Assembly: GCA_022410635.1 (NCBI GenBank)
Contig: JAJVDF010000044.1
Location: forward strand, 2,440,095-2,504,094
Source: Tretioscincus oriximinensis
Lineage: Eukaryota; Chordata; Lepidosauria; Squamata; Gymnophthalmidae
Length of the DNA stretch: 64,000 bases
Reading direction: 5' to 3'
Part shown: positions 10,589 through 22,309 of the stretch, in pieces
Layout of the letters: every line of letters begins with the position of its first letter
Numbering within the stretch: position 1 is the stretch's first letter
Notes under the pieces: model-generated
Seen by the model: only the letters and a program-made list of their open reading frames with translations
Database searches by the model: none
Told to the model about the DNA's origin: nothing
Position numbers and translations under genes: made by a program

Positions 10589-12301
10589 CAAGGATAAATA
10601 AAATAAGAATCAGAGCAGCAGGATGTTGAATTGGAATCTCCAGAAACCGGGAATATTCAGAATCACCATTCTCACATATTATTTAGACCATTTGGAGAAC
10701 TAAAAAAAGGACTAAAATACAATCAAATTATTTATTATTATTTGCACCATGCAGATAAGAACTGAATGAATTTGGATCAAATTAACTTAGGTCTTCCAAA
10801 ATGCCTTTTGGAGAAAAATAAACATTTATTATAAATTTTGGTGATTCTATTTGCAAATAAATCAATAATAAAATCCAGGAAAATTTGCTAATCTTGCTAG
10901 AGAATGAGCCCACCCTAGTAAATTGTGTAACTGTTTTAAAATTAGTTATAAAAAACCCAAGTAATAGATGAAATATATATTGTTAAAGCTCAGGATATAC
11001 AAAATGCCAACCTGAATAGTTTTAAAACATTTGAGACAGCATTGTCAGTTTGTTATCTGAAACCTCTACAAAAAACTAGGCTCTGTAGTTAAGAGCGTAA
11101 GGCTGGAATTCAGGAATCCTCATTGGATCTTGCCAACTATGGATTGGAAGGATCACAGATCATATCTCTGGATGCTGCTAGTGCTGCGTGTCATATTCAC
11201 AAACCTTTGGATCAACCGATAAAACCTCTGGTGCTTAGCCTTCATAGCCAGGCTCTTTCCATTATCTTTTGAGATAGAAGGATGTCAATACCAAATCTGA
11301 CCCTAAGACCAAAACTTGCTTGCTTTGTTCCTTCATTTAATTTCGAAACAATTTTGGATCCTGAAGGCGTGACCAAATCTAAACACAGTGATTTGCATGA
11401 TTTGAAGCATGCTGATGTTCTGTCATCACCAACAGGTTAATTGTCCTCTAGAGGCCATGTTGCTATGATGCGTGATTTTGTTCTTCCCAGTAGGCGATTT
11501 CAGAGAAATAGCCATGTTAGCCTCATGATTTTTATTAGATGGAAGCGACATCATCTTCAATCTGCCCCAAGAGGTCATGAATGTTCAGCAATCCACCTAC
11601 TGAAAATGTCAGTTGTCTCAGAATTTCTAGCCACCGCAGTTTGTGCAATATTTCTATAATCTGAAAAAACCCTCCATAGTAACATTCAGTTAAGCGAACA
11701 TAGCAAATCTCACAAGACTTTGAGGCTACACATAAAAATTAATTGGCTCTCGGCTCAGAATGCTGACAGTTATAGAAAGGCAAGCGCAGCAATGCCTTAT
11801 GGGGCTCGTCACGTGACAAGATTGCAAAGCAATGTTTCAGAGTAGCATGGAAACTTGAGGTAACCCTTTGGCTATGTATTCTTTTACATATGAGATTACA
11901 TAAGTAGTAAGATATTTTTGTTTATTAGTATTGTTTTGCATTAATGTATGGATGTTTACTTACCTTGTTACACGTCCGGGTAGTTGCCGTGTGGCACTGA
12001 AAAAGACCAAACGTATCTGGCTTCTAGCATACTGCACTTTACATTTTTTATATATTATAATTTTTATATGTATTTTTATATTTTTAAACTTTAGTATTTT
12101 AATTGTAATAAGAGCCACTGTTATTGATGTTGTTTTAAAGTGGCTATATGTCTAGTTTGTATAATTGCCACAGTATATTATAATTTTATTGGTTTATATT
12201 TGGTTCCTCTGTTTTTTGCTTTTTTGTAGATTATTGGTTTTACTTTGGGTTTTTTCTCCAGGTTGGGATTTTGATGTTTGGCAGAGGTTAAAATCTTCAG
12301 T
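10589..12301. other. Unclassified intergenic DNA
   Basis: AT-rich. 11440-11650 contains an ATAGCCATGTTAGCCTCATG-type stretch related to other old reptile repeats in the window (2577, 16050). No exon seen. Confidence 0.4.
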
Positions 12302-12523
12302 GTTTTAACAGAGATGTTCAAGTTCAAAGTCCTGTGTTAGGCGTGGAAAGGAGTGAGCACCTTCTGCTAGCCTTAGCTTCAGCCAACTCAGTTGTTCAAA
12401 AGCAAAGAAATTTGTGAATAGATAAATCGGTATAGGATAGATGTAAGGCTTAGGGCAAAAAATAACCTTGGAAGCCAATCTGAGTACCTTCGGGTGAGAA
12501 GGGCATGATATAAAAACCAGGTT
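12302..12523 (+). mobile_element. tRNA-derived SINE (type B) with (TTC)n tail, sense +
   Basis: Remnant of a tRNA-like head (GTTCAAAGTCC, B-box like). Family body: GGAGTGAGCACCTTCTGCTAG, TTAGCTTCAGCCAACTCAG and ACCTTCGGGTGAGAAGGGC. Ends ATATAAAAACCAGG directly at the (TTC)n array. Nine related copies occur in the window. Confidence 0.8.
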
Positions 12524-12701
12524 CTTCTTCTTCTTCTTCTTCTTCTTCTTCTTCTTCTTCTTCTTCTTCTTCTTCTTCTTCTTCTTCTTCTTCTTCTTCT
12601 TCTNTTCTTCTTCTTCTTCTTCTTCTTCTTCTTCTTCTTCTTCTTCTTCTTCTTCTTCTTCTTCTTCTTCTTCTTCTTCTTCTTCTTCTTCTTCTTCTTC
12701 T
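12524..12701. repeat. (TTC)n microsatellite, expanded SINE tail
   Basis: About 178 bp of almost pure TTC with an N at 12604. It begins exactly at the 3' end of a type-B SINE. Confidence 0.95.
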
Positions 12702-13377
12702 AAATAAATAATTTTAAAGTTACCTTGCATAGACTGCTTTTAAGTAGCCCACAATCACCCCTGCAAGAACTGCAAATACTGCATTTTCCCCTTTCAGTGT
12801 TCCACATATTACATGACTTGTTTATATCCATTTGCAGTAAAGTCGGGCAGCCAGGCATATAGAACACAGAAAGTCTTGAATACAGCCTTTTCATTTCCTG
12901 CTCCTGGGCTCGGAGCAGGAATGGTTCTACCTGGTGAGTGCAAAAGATACGAAACATTCCCTCCAGTCAGTGTGTGGGGACGTTCTTAGCAACTGTTCTC
13001 CCAAAGTAAGTGGAAACATTCCCACCTCCATAAACACCTTCAAGGATGCCGCTCTCCTCAAGCTTACATGGGTGCTTTTTCTTTTGCATGGCATTAAGTT
13101 CCAGTAAATGACTCAAAGATTCACAAGAACGCTTTCTATGCCACTCCTAAAACCACTATCGTCTACCTCACCTTATTCTATTGCTGTTCAAAGCACTACA
13201 GGCCACAGGAGCTGACATCAGATAAGATATGGAAGAAAGAGCTTTTACAGTCTTGCTTTAAAATGCAATTCTATATAAGTCAGCAGTAAACCCTTTTTTT
13301 AAAAAAAAAAGACTTTCTGGAAATAAGATGTGGCTGCATAAACTTCATCTTGCAAAAGCTTTGGATTCAGCGTTAGG
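12702..13377. other. Unclassified intergenic DNA
   Basis: 12705-12950 resembles 33590-33730 (AGTTACCTTGCATRGACTG.. AAAGCAGCCCACAAT, GGTTCCACATATTACATGA..), so it is an old dispersed repeat. The rest is unrecognised. Confidence 0.5.
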
Positions 13378-13600
13378 TAGGCTGACCAGATGACCCCTTT
13401 GGGGCGNGTTGAAAACCCGTTTTTGAGGTACCTCTCGGTTTTTTCTGAGGAATTAAAAAAAATAAATTCAAAAAAAACTTTTTTTGAAAAACTTTTCCTC
13501 AGAAAAAACTGGGAGGCACCCCCAAACCGGATTTTCAACCTGCCCCAAAAAGGGTCATCTGGGTTTCCACCCCTAAAAAAGGGGTCATCTGGTCAGCCTA
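13378..13600. mobile_element. F1 foldback MITE, copy 6, with duplicated right arm end
   Basis: TAGGCTGACCAGATGACCCC..GGTCATCTGGTCAGCCTA. Near the right end AGGGTCATCTGG is followed by a second GGTTTCCACCCC..GGGGTCATCTGG, a direct duplication of about 36 nt of the arm terminus. N at 13407. Confidence 0.85.
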
Positions 13601-14261
13601 AAGGCTTTAGGTAAAGTCCAGTACTTTTACAATTGCCTGTCACCTTTGCAACAGTCTCGTTCTAAAATTAGAGATATCGTTTGTAGCTCTTATTCGTAAC
13701 CACAGCTATGCGTGGGCTGTTGTAGGTGCTGTTTGTACATGCAGCAAAATGTGTCTGTGCATGAACTTTGTGCACCATAATATACCGCACATAGACGTAC
13801 CCCTGCATCTCAACATAGCCATGTGGGGAAAACACAATTATTTGAAATATTTTTGTCTTGTAACTTCTTCGTGACACAAACAAGTATCTGTGTTAAGACA
13901 GTAAAGAGGGAGGCTGCATGCTTTTTGAACAGTTCTGTTTGAATCATCACTGGCAAGGGGAAGGCAGGGGATTTGCCTTTATTTTCCTTCCTTTCTTCTT
14001 TCTTTCTTTCTTTCCTTCCTTATCAAACTTGGATCAGGGATTGATTTCTAGATGGGTATATTTTATTAATAAGCACTTCAGAATGGGGTCAAAGACTTCA
14101 GTTAAAAATCTTTCAGTTTATATACGTCACCTTTGGCCATAAAATAGGTACCGTTTGTTCTGTTTCTCTTCAGTTTGGCAAGTCGGATGGAATAGAAGAA
14201 AACACTGTGGAATTTCCGTGCAGTTTAAAACATTGTTCAGAATTCATACGCGACAACTAAG
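13601..14261. other. Unclassified intergenic DNA
   Basis: Contains a short (CTTT)n tract near 13985-14020. No gene. Confidence 0.4.
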
Positions 14262-14342
14262 CAGAAGTCAATACTGCACATGTCAGCCAGTGATTTTGCA
14301 CTGTCCCATGCTGGCATCTTCTTGCGGTACCCTGGCGTAATC
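14262..14342 (-). repeat. Old dispersed repeat (family R4)
   Basis: The reverse complement aligns with 33085-33160: CCAGG(G/A)TAC..AAGA.G(C/G)..CATGGGACA, then GCTGACATG / GCTGAGCATG, then GTATTGACTTC / GTATTTACTTC. Further copies lie at 19700, 34545 and 56205. Confidence 0.55.
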
Positions 14343-14358
14343 CTGTTAATGAGCAGTA

Positions 14359-14663
14359 CAGATGAAACCTCTTTATAAAGAACCCCTTTGCAATTAAATT
14401 CTCAATGTAACAAACAAATTAGAAAGTTCCAGCAGAGTACCATTGAGAGCAATCTAAAAATGCCCTCGCTATAGCAAACCTCCCTTGTAACAAAAGTTTC
14501 AATATAACTGATTTTTCTGCCCCTGCCTATTCTGGCATTTAAGTGTGTTACTGTGATAACTTATTTAAGTTAGTTTTTGCATTGGTTTCAGTATAACAAA
14601 GTTTCATTATAACATACACATTTTTCTGGTCCCTTGGGGTTCATTATAAAGAGGTTTCACCAG
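14359..14663. mobile_element. Pogo/Tigger-like MITE, copy 1
   Basis: Ends are inverted: CAGATGAAACCTCTTTATAA at the left and TTATAAAGAGGTTTCACCAG at the right, flanked by TA on both sides (14357-14358 and 14664-14665). Inner repeats of the AACAAA / TATAACA type fit this family. About 305 bp, no ORF. A second copy is at 57081. Confidence 0.8.
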
Positions 14664-14684
14664 TATATGGAAGAAGGCTTCTCA

Positions 14685-14835
14685 TCTCCCCAATGGCAAG
14701 CATGGGCATTTCGCAATCAGACACATGGTATCCTAGGGCAACAGAGCTTTTTTCCAATTTCATTACTGAAGCTCTGTTAGCATGTAGGGCAGAGTCTTCA
14801 TGATGTCACTATCAAGAAAACCTTGTGGGGGGAAA
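14685..14835 (+). repeat. Dispersed repeat R5, copy 1
   Basis: Aligns with the reverse complement of 32875-33035: TGGCAAGCATGG.GATTTCGCAA, GCTTTTTTCC, CATTACT(G/A)AAGCTCTGTTAGCA and GTAGGGCA(G/A)AGTCTT.TGATGTC, ending AACCTTGTG. Confidence 0.65.
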
Positions 14836-14998
14836 TGAGTTTAGTAAACAAGTCAAGAAACATTTCCTCTTATATTATAAGTTCATGTTTTGTTTGTTGA
14901 TGAAAAGCAGTTCTGCAGAGAAGTCCCAATTCTTTGAAGTACATCGTGGGCCCTTGTCACATATTTACTTTTAAACCTTCTTCAGCCCTTTGGGCAAA

Positions 14999-15291
14999 AT
15001 AAGAACATAAGAAGAGCCATACTGGATCAGGCCGGAGCCCATCTAGTCCAGCATTCTGTCTCTTGACGAGGCCCACCAGATGCACCTGGGCAGTCTGAAC
15101 AGAGGAAAGCAAAATATGCACCTGTTTATGACCTGCCTGTTGCTCCATCCCAGAGGCAACATCCAGACAGCCATCCTAGTACCCATTTATACCCTTGGTG
15201 TCCATAAACCTGTCTAGTCCTGTCTTGAAACTATCCAAGCTGTTAGCTACCACCACCTCTTCAGGAAGTAAATTCCACAGGCCGATAACCG
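14999..15291 (-). mobile_element. CR1 3' end
   Basis: The + strand reads AAGAACATAAGAAGAGCCAT..CTGGATCAGGCC and then ..TTCAGGAAGTAAATTCCACA, the reverse complement of the tail and last coding part of the element at 20885-21666. 5'-truncated. Confidence 0.85.
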
Positions 15292-17204
15292 GTATACTAA
15301 GATGATTTTAATATTTTATTGCTTTTATTATTATAAAACCCAAAGTAGCTGAAGGAAAAGGGGGAATAAATAAATAGATGGATAAGTAAGTAAGTAAGTA
15401 AACTACAGCCCATGGGCAAAATACAGCCTAAATCCGTCTAAGAAATCACCTTTTAACAAAATTTACTTCTAATTTGTGAATTTTCAATTTTACCTATGTT
15501 GTAAACCGAAAAAAGATTTCTGTATTACTTATTTGGCATAATGACTTAAAAAACACTATAAAGCTATATTCCGGAATAAAGCAATCGCATGTCTGTGCAC
15601 ACCAAACGTGTATATTCCGTAACATCGCTCCTCGATCTTGTCACAGTGCAGACCAAGGCTTTTTTTACTCCCAGCAGCCTATAGAAACAACTGCCGCGTT
15701 CTCAGTTTAGTCTTCACGCGTCAAATTTGTACACACACGTGCACGCAGCCAGACACGAGAGGACGGGGGCTCTATGGAACGACATTTGAATATCCCAGCA
15801 ATAGTTTACTCCAGGAAAAACGGCACTTATTGCGGATGGAGCGCTGAAAAACATTTAGCACGTATGCCCAAGTCTTCCTCACAGCTCTCTGAACGGGGTA
15901 GAAAATAGCTGTGTCCCCGCAGCCAGAGGTTAAATAGCTAGAGATTGGAAGTATGTAAATGATTTCAAAGATAATATATGGTATTGGTTCCAATGAAAGA
16001 GCACAAGAAAAATGAATTCATTAGTTGGCAACAAAAGTGATCGATTTCAAAGAAACAGCCGTCTTAGTCTGAGGGCCCCTCCACACACACGCCTAAGCAG
16101 CACATTTTAGGGGATAGTGGGCTCTCGCACGTACCTGTTTCACCCTGTGGGAATGGTATCAACCTGCTACGTTGCCATGGAACTGGGAGGGATGCTGATG
16201 TCACTGCTACTTGATTGGCTGCTGTCCTGCTGGTCTGGTANGACTTGCCAGAGATGGAGACGTTCTGCTCGCGATGTGTGGTTGCCCCATGGGTCCAGAA
16301 CGTCTAAGCAAGGGGGGCTGTTTCCAATGCTGGAAATGATAACAATCAAGATTAGCAAGCATTCATAACCNTTTCTTCTGTGATTTTTGTCTAAGCTCCT
16401 GAATACACTGAATTAATCTTGCGGCTGTAAATTCTTCCCACCTTTTCTAAGTTTGAATGACCACACNTTCTAAGAGAGGAGAAAAGACATTTATCAGACC
16501 ATTTTTCATCCACACCATGTATTCTGCAATGTATAGAAAACAGACATTAAGCGATTACAGTTTACTATTCATCGTATAACTTTTGAAATCCCTATAGAAA
16601 TGTAAACAAACAAACATTCTAGTCAGTGAGTAAATGTGAAAAAATCTTCTCGTCATTCTTAGCTGGTCTCCCTTGTCTCAGAAGAGACATTTCACCGACA
16701 AATGGCCTTACTTTAGCATTCAAGAAATTATTTTTTTTATACAGGCAGGCAACTAACTCCAGTGATAACTCCACTTCATTGGCTCAGTGTTTTACATGGA
16801 TTTAAAGGTTTTCCAAAGGTTTGTGAAGGGATGAAGATACATATGCTGGAGCTCGCCATTAGATTATTTTGGAACTTAACGATGTTGTAGTTACTAACTC
16901 ATGTGCAGGAAACCTAAATATCTGGCAACCTGCAAGTATCTTAAATGGCCAGTACGATTGGTGCTAGAAAATCATTTTTAGGTACATTCAGAATGAAACA
17001 CTTTGCCACACTCTTCCCTGGCTAAGGTCAAATTAATCATTATGAGAGAAGAGCTGCTCAATTTGTTGAGGAAAGCAAGCAATTGTCCTCTAGTTTGCAT
17101 AAAGTATCCATTAATGGGCTCCAGATGTCAGTGAAAGGATTTTTCAGATGAGGACTTTGTTGAATTATAAGTTGTATTCCCCCCTCCCCCCCAAAAATGA
17201 ATGT
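15292..17204. other. Intergenic DNA with MITE-like remnants
   Basis: 15540-15650 (ATATTCCGGAATAAAGCAAT..GTGCACACC) shares motifs with 33750-33840 and is probably an old MITE. 16040-16100 carries an AAAGAAACAGCCGTCTTAGT repeat motif. Several Ns. No gene. Confidence 0.4.
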
Positions 17205-17267
17205 GGTCCTTATTCTGGGTTGTATCTCAGTACAGAGCTTGGCCATCCATCCATGCCAGTGTAGGCA

Positions 17268-17516
17268 CAGTTGGTAAGAGTTGGTCTCTCAACTAGTAGA
17301 TCCAGTCTCAAAGCCCTGTGACTATGTGGAGAGGGGCAACCACCCTTTACTAGTCTGCAGCTCTATCTATCTCAGCTATTAGAAAGAAATGTAGATTTGT
17401 AATTAATGTAGATTTCAATTAATTAACCTGGTGGGGAAGAGAGAATAAATGTCAGCCTTCAGGCAAAAATCAATCCACTGTAAGCCACTATGGAAAAATC
17501 CCAGTAGAAAAACCAG
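17268..17516 (+). mobile_element. Type-B SINE, sense +
   Basis: GGTAAGAGTTGGTCTCTCAA head, CAAAGCCCTGTG, then TTAACCTGGTGGGGAAGA, ACTGTAAGCCACTATGG and AAAACCAG, then (TTC)n. Same body as the other type-B copies. Confidence 0.8.
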
Positions 17517-17656
17517 ATTCTTCTTCTTCTTCTTCTTCTTCTTCTTCTTCTTCTTCTTCTTCTTCTTCTTCTTCCTCCTCTTCCTCTTCCTCTTCTTCTT
17601 CTTCTTCCTCTTCCCCTTCCACTTCCTCTTCCTCTTCCACTTCCACTTCCCCTTCC
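17517..17656. repeat. (TTC)n / TTCC-rich tail of SINE
   Basis: Pure TTC for about 55 bp, then interspersed CTTCCTCTTCC. Long E- or R-rich minus-strand frames here are artefacts of the repeat. Confidence 0.95.
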
Positions 17657-17713
17657 ATGGCAGGCTCCAATTCTGAGATACAACCCAGAATAAAACTCAG
17701 TGGTGACAAGACC

Positions 17714-19619
17714 CAAATATTGGGATTTGTTGTGATTGAAATGCTGGAAGTCAAACTTTCAAGAAACCCAGTCTTTAACCATTTTAGTTGCCAGCTAAGC
17801 ATAGGTGTGCATCCATTGTAACACAATGCTCCTGAAGCACTGAAGAGCAATTAATGTCAGGGTTCAGGCAGACCTGTCTAGTGAAACAGAAAAACGCTGA
17901 GCCCAGCACTCTTCCACTTGCAAGCAGCGACTTTCCTCCAGCTCATGTGGGATGTTTCCCTCACCCTGGCAGACAACTGAAGCTTTTAAAAGTAACATTA
18001 GGTTTGCAGTTAATGAGGCGGTCGAAGGTGAGACCGTCCAGCCACTGCTGTTAATTACTCCATTCCCGGGAGCCTAATCAAAGAATTGTGCATCTAGTCA
18101 GCAGCAAGCGCCTGCCATCTCTGCCATACCTGAGCTCTCAGCTCAGCGACCCGTGAGTTTCAATTAATCCATCCACATTACTAACAGATAAAACACAAAG
18201 GCTCCAGGCAACCCTGAACTGGTGCTTTGCTAAAAGAGCCAAGACAAGCTAGGCCAGCAATACTCTGTAGCCAACTGTCTGTGACAGAACTGCATCAATG
18301 CACCTATTTTTATCTCCATAGACTTGCATAAGGCCTAGTCCCACTTGCCATGGGAAAGCCCACTGTGATGAACATGGCATACTGGAGCTCTGCTTTCTGA
18401 ATTGGAAGGATCTGGGCTACCCAAAGGAGAAAAGCAGGCAATACCAGACTCAGAAATAAGAGGGAAATAAAACAATAACTTCTCTTTCCCCCAAACAAAA
18501 GATGCACCTAAAATTCCTGTTTGGGGTATGCTCATTGTCACCTGACCAAGGCCAATAATGCTGTGAAATGGCTTTCTTTTTGCTAAAGGGCTCAGTCCCT
18601 GTTCCAAAGATTACGGGACTGTTTTCAGGATCGTTTCTTTTGTTCCTCCATGAGCACATCCATTGCCTAAGCTTTTATGCACCGAAAATCAAGGAAGTGC
18701 CAGTTTTTTCAAGTAAAATATCAGTAACTGGGAAGTCCAACTTTCATTGTTTTCGCCAAACTACAGCAGTAACCGATGCTTTGAATTTGACAAAACCTGT
18801 TCCTACACCGACATTAAAATGGGCCTCTTCGGGCTTTTTCAGTATGTTCTGCCCCTAAGGAACAGCAAATGCTTAAATACCATAAAATTAGATTAGAACT
18901 GGTAGGAGAGGAATTAACACAATTTAAATCATTCCAGACTTAATTAATTAAGCATGCATTCACAAACATCTTTCAGTCCCTTCTCTCATTTTCTTTCACA
19001 GGCAGGGATCCAGATTTTGCTTGTCTAGCCACAAGTTGTAATTATCTTATGAAATAGAGTTTTTAGGCCATGGTTACGCCTTTCAACTATCTTAAGATTC
19101 ATCTTCAGTTCAAAGAATGGGGTTTTGTCCAGAGAGTAACCAGACTAAGCCCGTTCTTTGGAACTGAAGCTGCAACTGAAGATGATTTAAAAGTATAGGT
19201 GTGACTACAACCTAGATACTGTATGTGACCTTGATAAACTAGATGTGTCGTCTTTCTTTCATCACGGGATTACTTGGATTACTGAAGGGAAGTGTAGCAA
19301 TGTGCTGGGGTGGATATACAATACACAAAAGCACTTTTGAAGCTGCTTAGAGATGGTTGGTATGTGGGACCATCAACACCTATAGGCTACTCCCACTCTC
19401 CTGACCATTCTAGGCTAAAAAACACAAATTAATGATGAGATGAAAACACAAGGGTCATACATTACTGTTTCTAAGGTCCTCTCCACACAATGGTGTTAAA
19501 TTCTGAAATAACCAGACCATGAACCAAGGCATTCGTATCTTAATTCTTTCACAAACAAACCATTAGAAAACCTTTAAATCCAAGTTGAACAGATGAGCCA
19601 ACTAACCAGAAAGTAAATA
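17714..19619. other. Intergenic DNA with candidate conserved element at 17985-18210
   Basis: 17985-18210 is complex and non-repetitive with homeodomain-type cores (GTTAATTACTCC, GTTAATGAGG, CAATTAATCC). Otherwise unrecognised. 19080-19200 contains two ATTCTTTGAA-type segments in inverted arrangement. Confidence 0.4.
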
Positions 19620-19770
19620 GCATCTGAAGAAGTTGATGTGTCTACGAAAGCTTATGCCACCTACTTTTCTACTGTTAGTCTCTAACTGCTACTAGCCCCT
19701 TTGCTGAACAGAAAGTAAATACTGAGCATGTTCAGTATGAGATTCTGCACTGACGAACCAGGAAGTGTAT
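19620..19770. repeat. Old dispersed repeats (R6 and R4 fragments)
   Basis: 19620-19690 (CTGAAGAAGTTGATGTGTCT..ACTGTTAGTCTCTAA) matches the type seen at 41078-41165 and reversed at 34228-34330. 19700-19770 matches R4 in reverse (ACTGAGCATGTTCAGTAT). Confidence 0.55.
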
Positions 19771-20884
19771 GAAATCCCCATTGTCTTGTGCTGGTGTTAT
19801 CTTGTGAGATTCTGCCTTCTCCTGTTAACCGAGCGGCACAAGAAGGCTTGGAATGGGAATATGGATCGTTTCTCAAAGATATCAGAAAGAATCAGCAATC
19901 AGAAAATTACTGCTTCTCACACCTTTTTTCCTGATGCATTGCGATGCGTTCTGAAAACTCTGTTGGAACATGGGGTGGAACCAAAAAAAATCAGCTAATC
20001 TCTTTCCTAGCACTACTGACCAAACTGGGAATTTCAAGTAGTAATTGCAGAAGAAAAATTTCAGATGATTTATCCAGAATATGGCTTGATCTGGAGCTGG
20101 TCTAATATTACTGGCATTCAGTGCCAATAATCCACATGTAAGTCAAATTTGTGTTGCATTTGCCACATCAGATACACTGGTACAAGCAACTTTTGAAGGG
20201 CTACAATATACATAATGGTTATTGAACAAAGACTTAGGATAGTTTTGGAGATAAGATGCGAGTCTTTCTGTTTGAATTACATTATAGTCACCGCTAAGTT
20301 GGAAAGAGGAACAGGCCAATGATATTTGATCACTTGAATGACTGACATTCCCTCACAAATCATCAAGAAGATGGGGCGAGAGACAAAGGTATCTGATACT
20401 GAACTATCCAACTATCCAAGAACGTTTAATAGGAGGGATTACTTTATTCCCTCTTGATAATCAGCAAACAAAATGGCTGACGATAGCGTGTTTCTCACAC
20501 AGTCAGGAACAGGCAGAACAACAAAATTTGGAATATTTTGCAATTGGATATACAAGGTGAAGTAACGTAGTAAACCAATAACCCGCATCATCAGAAAATC
20601 ATGGGATAAACAAGTTTATGGATGAAGCCTTCATGTGAATTTAAGAATTATAAGTAAGCCTGCAAAAACTGTGCAAAATTGGGTTAGTCAGGCAATTCAT
20701 CCACCTCTTCTTGCCCCCCAGTACCACTACGGCCAGTGACAGAAGGTGTCTCCCAGCTCCCTCCTCCTCGGCTCTGCCTCCCTCCTCTGTTCTAGTGCGG
20801 CATGGCGGCAACCCACACTGTGCATTGGCTGCGCTCTCCGTCATACTGGGCAGATGGCCAGGCAACCTTTGGAGCCACCAAGTT
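19771..20884. other. Unclassified intergenic DNA
   Basis: No exon or known repeat recognised up to the CR1 border. 20720-20870 is locally C-rich. Confidence 0.4.
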
Positions 20885-21666
20885 CAACATTGAGGTGTTA
20901 GTGGACAATTCAATGAAAATGTCAACCCAGTGTGCAGCAGCAGCAAAAAAGGCAAATTCCATGTTGGGGATAATTAGGAAAGGAATCGAAAATAAGTCAG
21001 CAAATGTTGTTTTCCCTCTTTATAAATCTGTGGTGCGGCCACATTTGGAATACTGTGTTCAATTCTGGTCACCACATCTCAAGAGAGATATTTTGGAACT
21101 GGAGAAGGTGCAGAAAAGGGCAACAAAAATGATCAAGGGTCTGGAGCACCTCCCTTATGAAGCAAGGAGACGTTTGAGGGGTGACCGGATGAAAGGTACA
21201 AAATCATGCATGGGATCGACAGGGTGAATAGAGAAAAAATGTTTTCTCTATCACACAACACAAGGACCAGAGGGCACTCCTTAAAACTGTTGGGTAGAAA
21301 AGTGAGAACAGACAAAGGAAAGTATTTTTTCACCCAGAGGGTCATCGGCCTGTGGAATTTACTTCCTGAAGAGGTAGAGGTAGCTAACAGCTTGGATAGT
21401 TTCAAGACAGGACTAGACAGGTTTATGGACACTAAAGGTATAAATGGATACTAGGATGGATGTCTGGATGTTGCCTCTGGGATGGAGCAACAGGCAAGGA
21501 CTCCTGAAATACCATTTGCAGGGAGTCATGAACAGGAGCATATTTTGCTTTCCTCTGTTCGGACTGCCCAGGTGCATCTGGTGGGCCTCTGTGTGACACA
21601 GAATGCTGGACTTGATGGGCTGTGGCCTGATCCAGTATGGCTCTTCTTATGTTCTTATGTTCTTAT
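20885..21666 (+). mobile_element. CR1 LINE 3' fragment with RT C-terminal relic
   Basis: Encodes the recognisable CR1 ORF2 C-terminus: VVFPLYKSVVRPHLEYCVQF, then LEKVQKRATKMIKGLEHLPY, then after an internal deletion and frameshift RTRGHSLKLLGRK and GLWNLLPEEVEVANSLDSF. It ends in the CR1-type tail CTTATGTTCTTATGTTCTTA. The deletion removes the segment that should follow LPYEARR, so it is non-functional. Confidence 0.9.
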
Positions 21667-22309
21667 GAGCCCTGTCTATAGAGACCAATGACAGAACTTG
21701 GAACCTTGGACTCAGTGATACGAGTCTTGTTAATAGTAGAGATACAGGCTTTCAGTGAAAACAGAAATAAGTACACACATATATATAAAAAAAACTATTT
21801 TCTTTCTTGTCCAGAAGTGAGAACATCAAAAGCATTAGCCTGCTGGGACTATGATAAAACATAGATTATGAAAAGAGCCTTAAGAAGATCCCATCTTTTG
21901 AGCTGGTGCTGAACTGGTGGTCAGCTTACAATGCCTTCTAAGAAGCCTTATTATCCCCGACTTTGTTTTCAAGATGTGTGTGGCTTTAGGCGGCTCTATG
22001 GAATGAAGACACAACAGTTTTTTCCTTCCCTGAGACTTTTAGAAAGTGTCACGTTCAGGCAGATAAGTGAGCAATAGCGGAGGAGTGGTGCTTAACCCTT
22101 CCTCTGCCACTGGCAACTTTAATTACGGCTGCTTTTAGCCATTTTCCCGACACCACACGTTTTTGGCACCACAAAGAAGGAATCACTGAGTTCAAATTGG
22201 GTTTGGTTTGGATCCTTTCTGCAGGTGGTTCCAGGGATGATATTTTCAAAACGCCACACCATTCTCTGAACAGCCAGCTCTGTTCCTCGGGCTAACCATC
22301 GGTGTTCCC
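21667..22309. other. Unclassified intergenic DNA
   Basis: No gene. 22030-22309 lies directly beside the LTR at 22310 but shows no retroviral coding sequence. Confidence 0.4.

Larger units (their letters stand above)
17205..17713. mobile_element. F2 foldback MITE split by a SINE insertion
   Basis: Left arm GGTCCTTATTCTGGGTTGTA..TATCTCAGTACAGAGCTTGG (17205-17267) and right arm ATTCTGAGATACAACCCAGA..CTCAGTGGTGACAAGACC (17660-17713) are inverted. The SINE and its (TTC)n tail sit between them, so the SINE is younger. Confidence 0.75.

Noticed and set aside
12305..12730. 141-aa ORF with poly-E and poly-K
   Set aside because: Translation of the (TTC)n SINE tail, with an N causing the frame switch.
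20802..21454. Possible reverse-transcriptase gene
   Set aside because: It is a CR1 relic with an internal deletion and frameshift, lacking the endonuclease and RT catalytic part.
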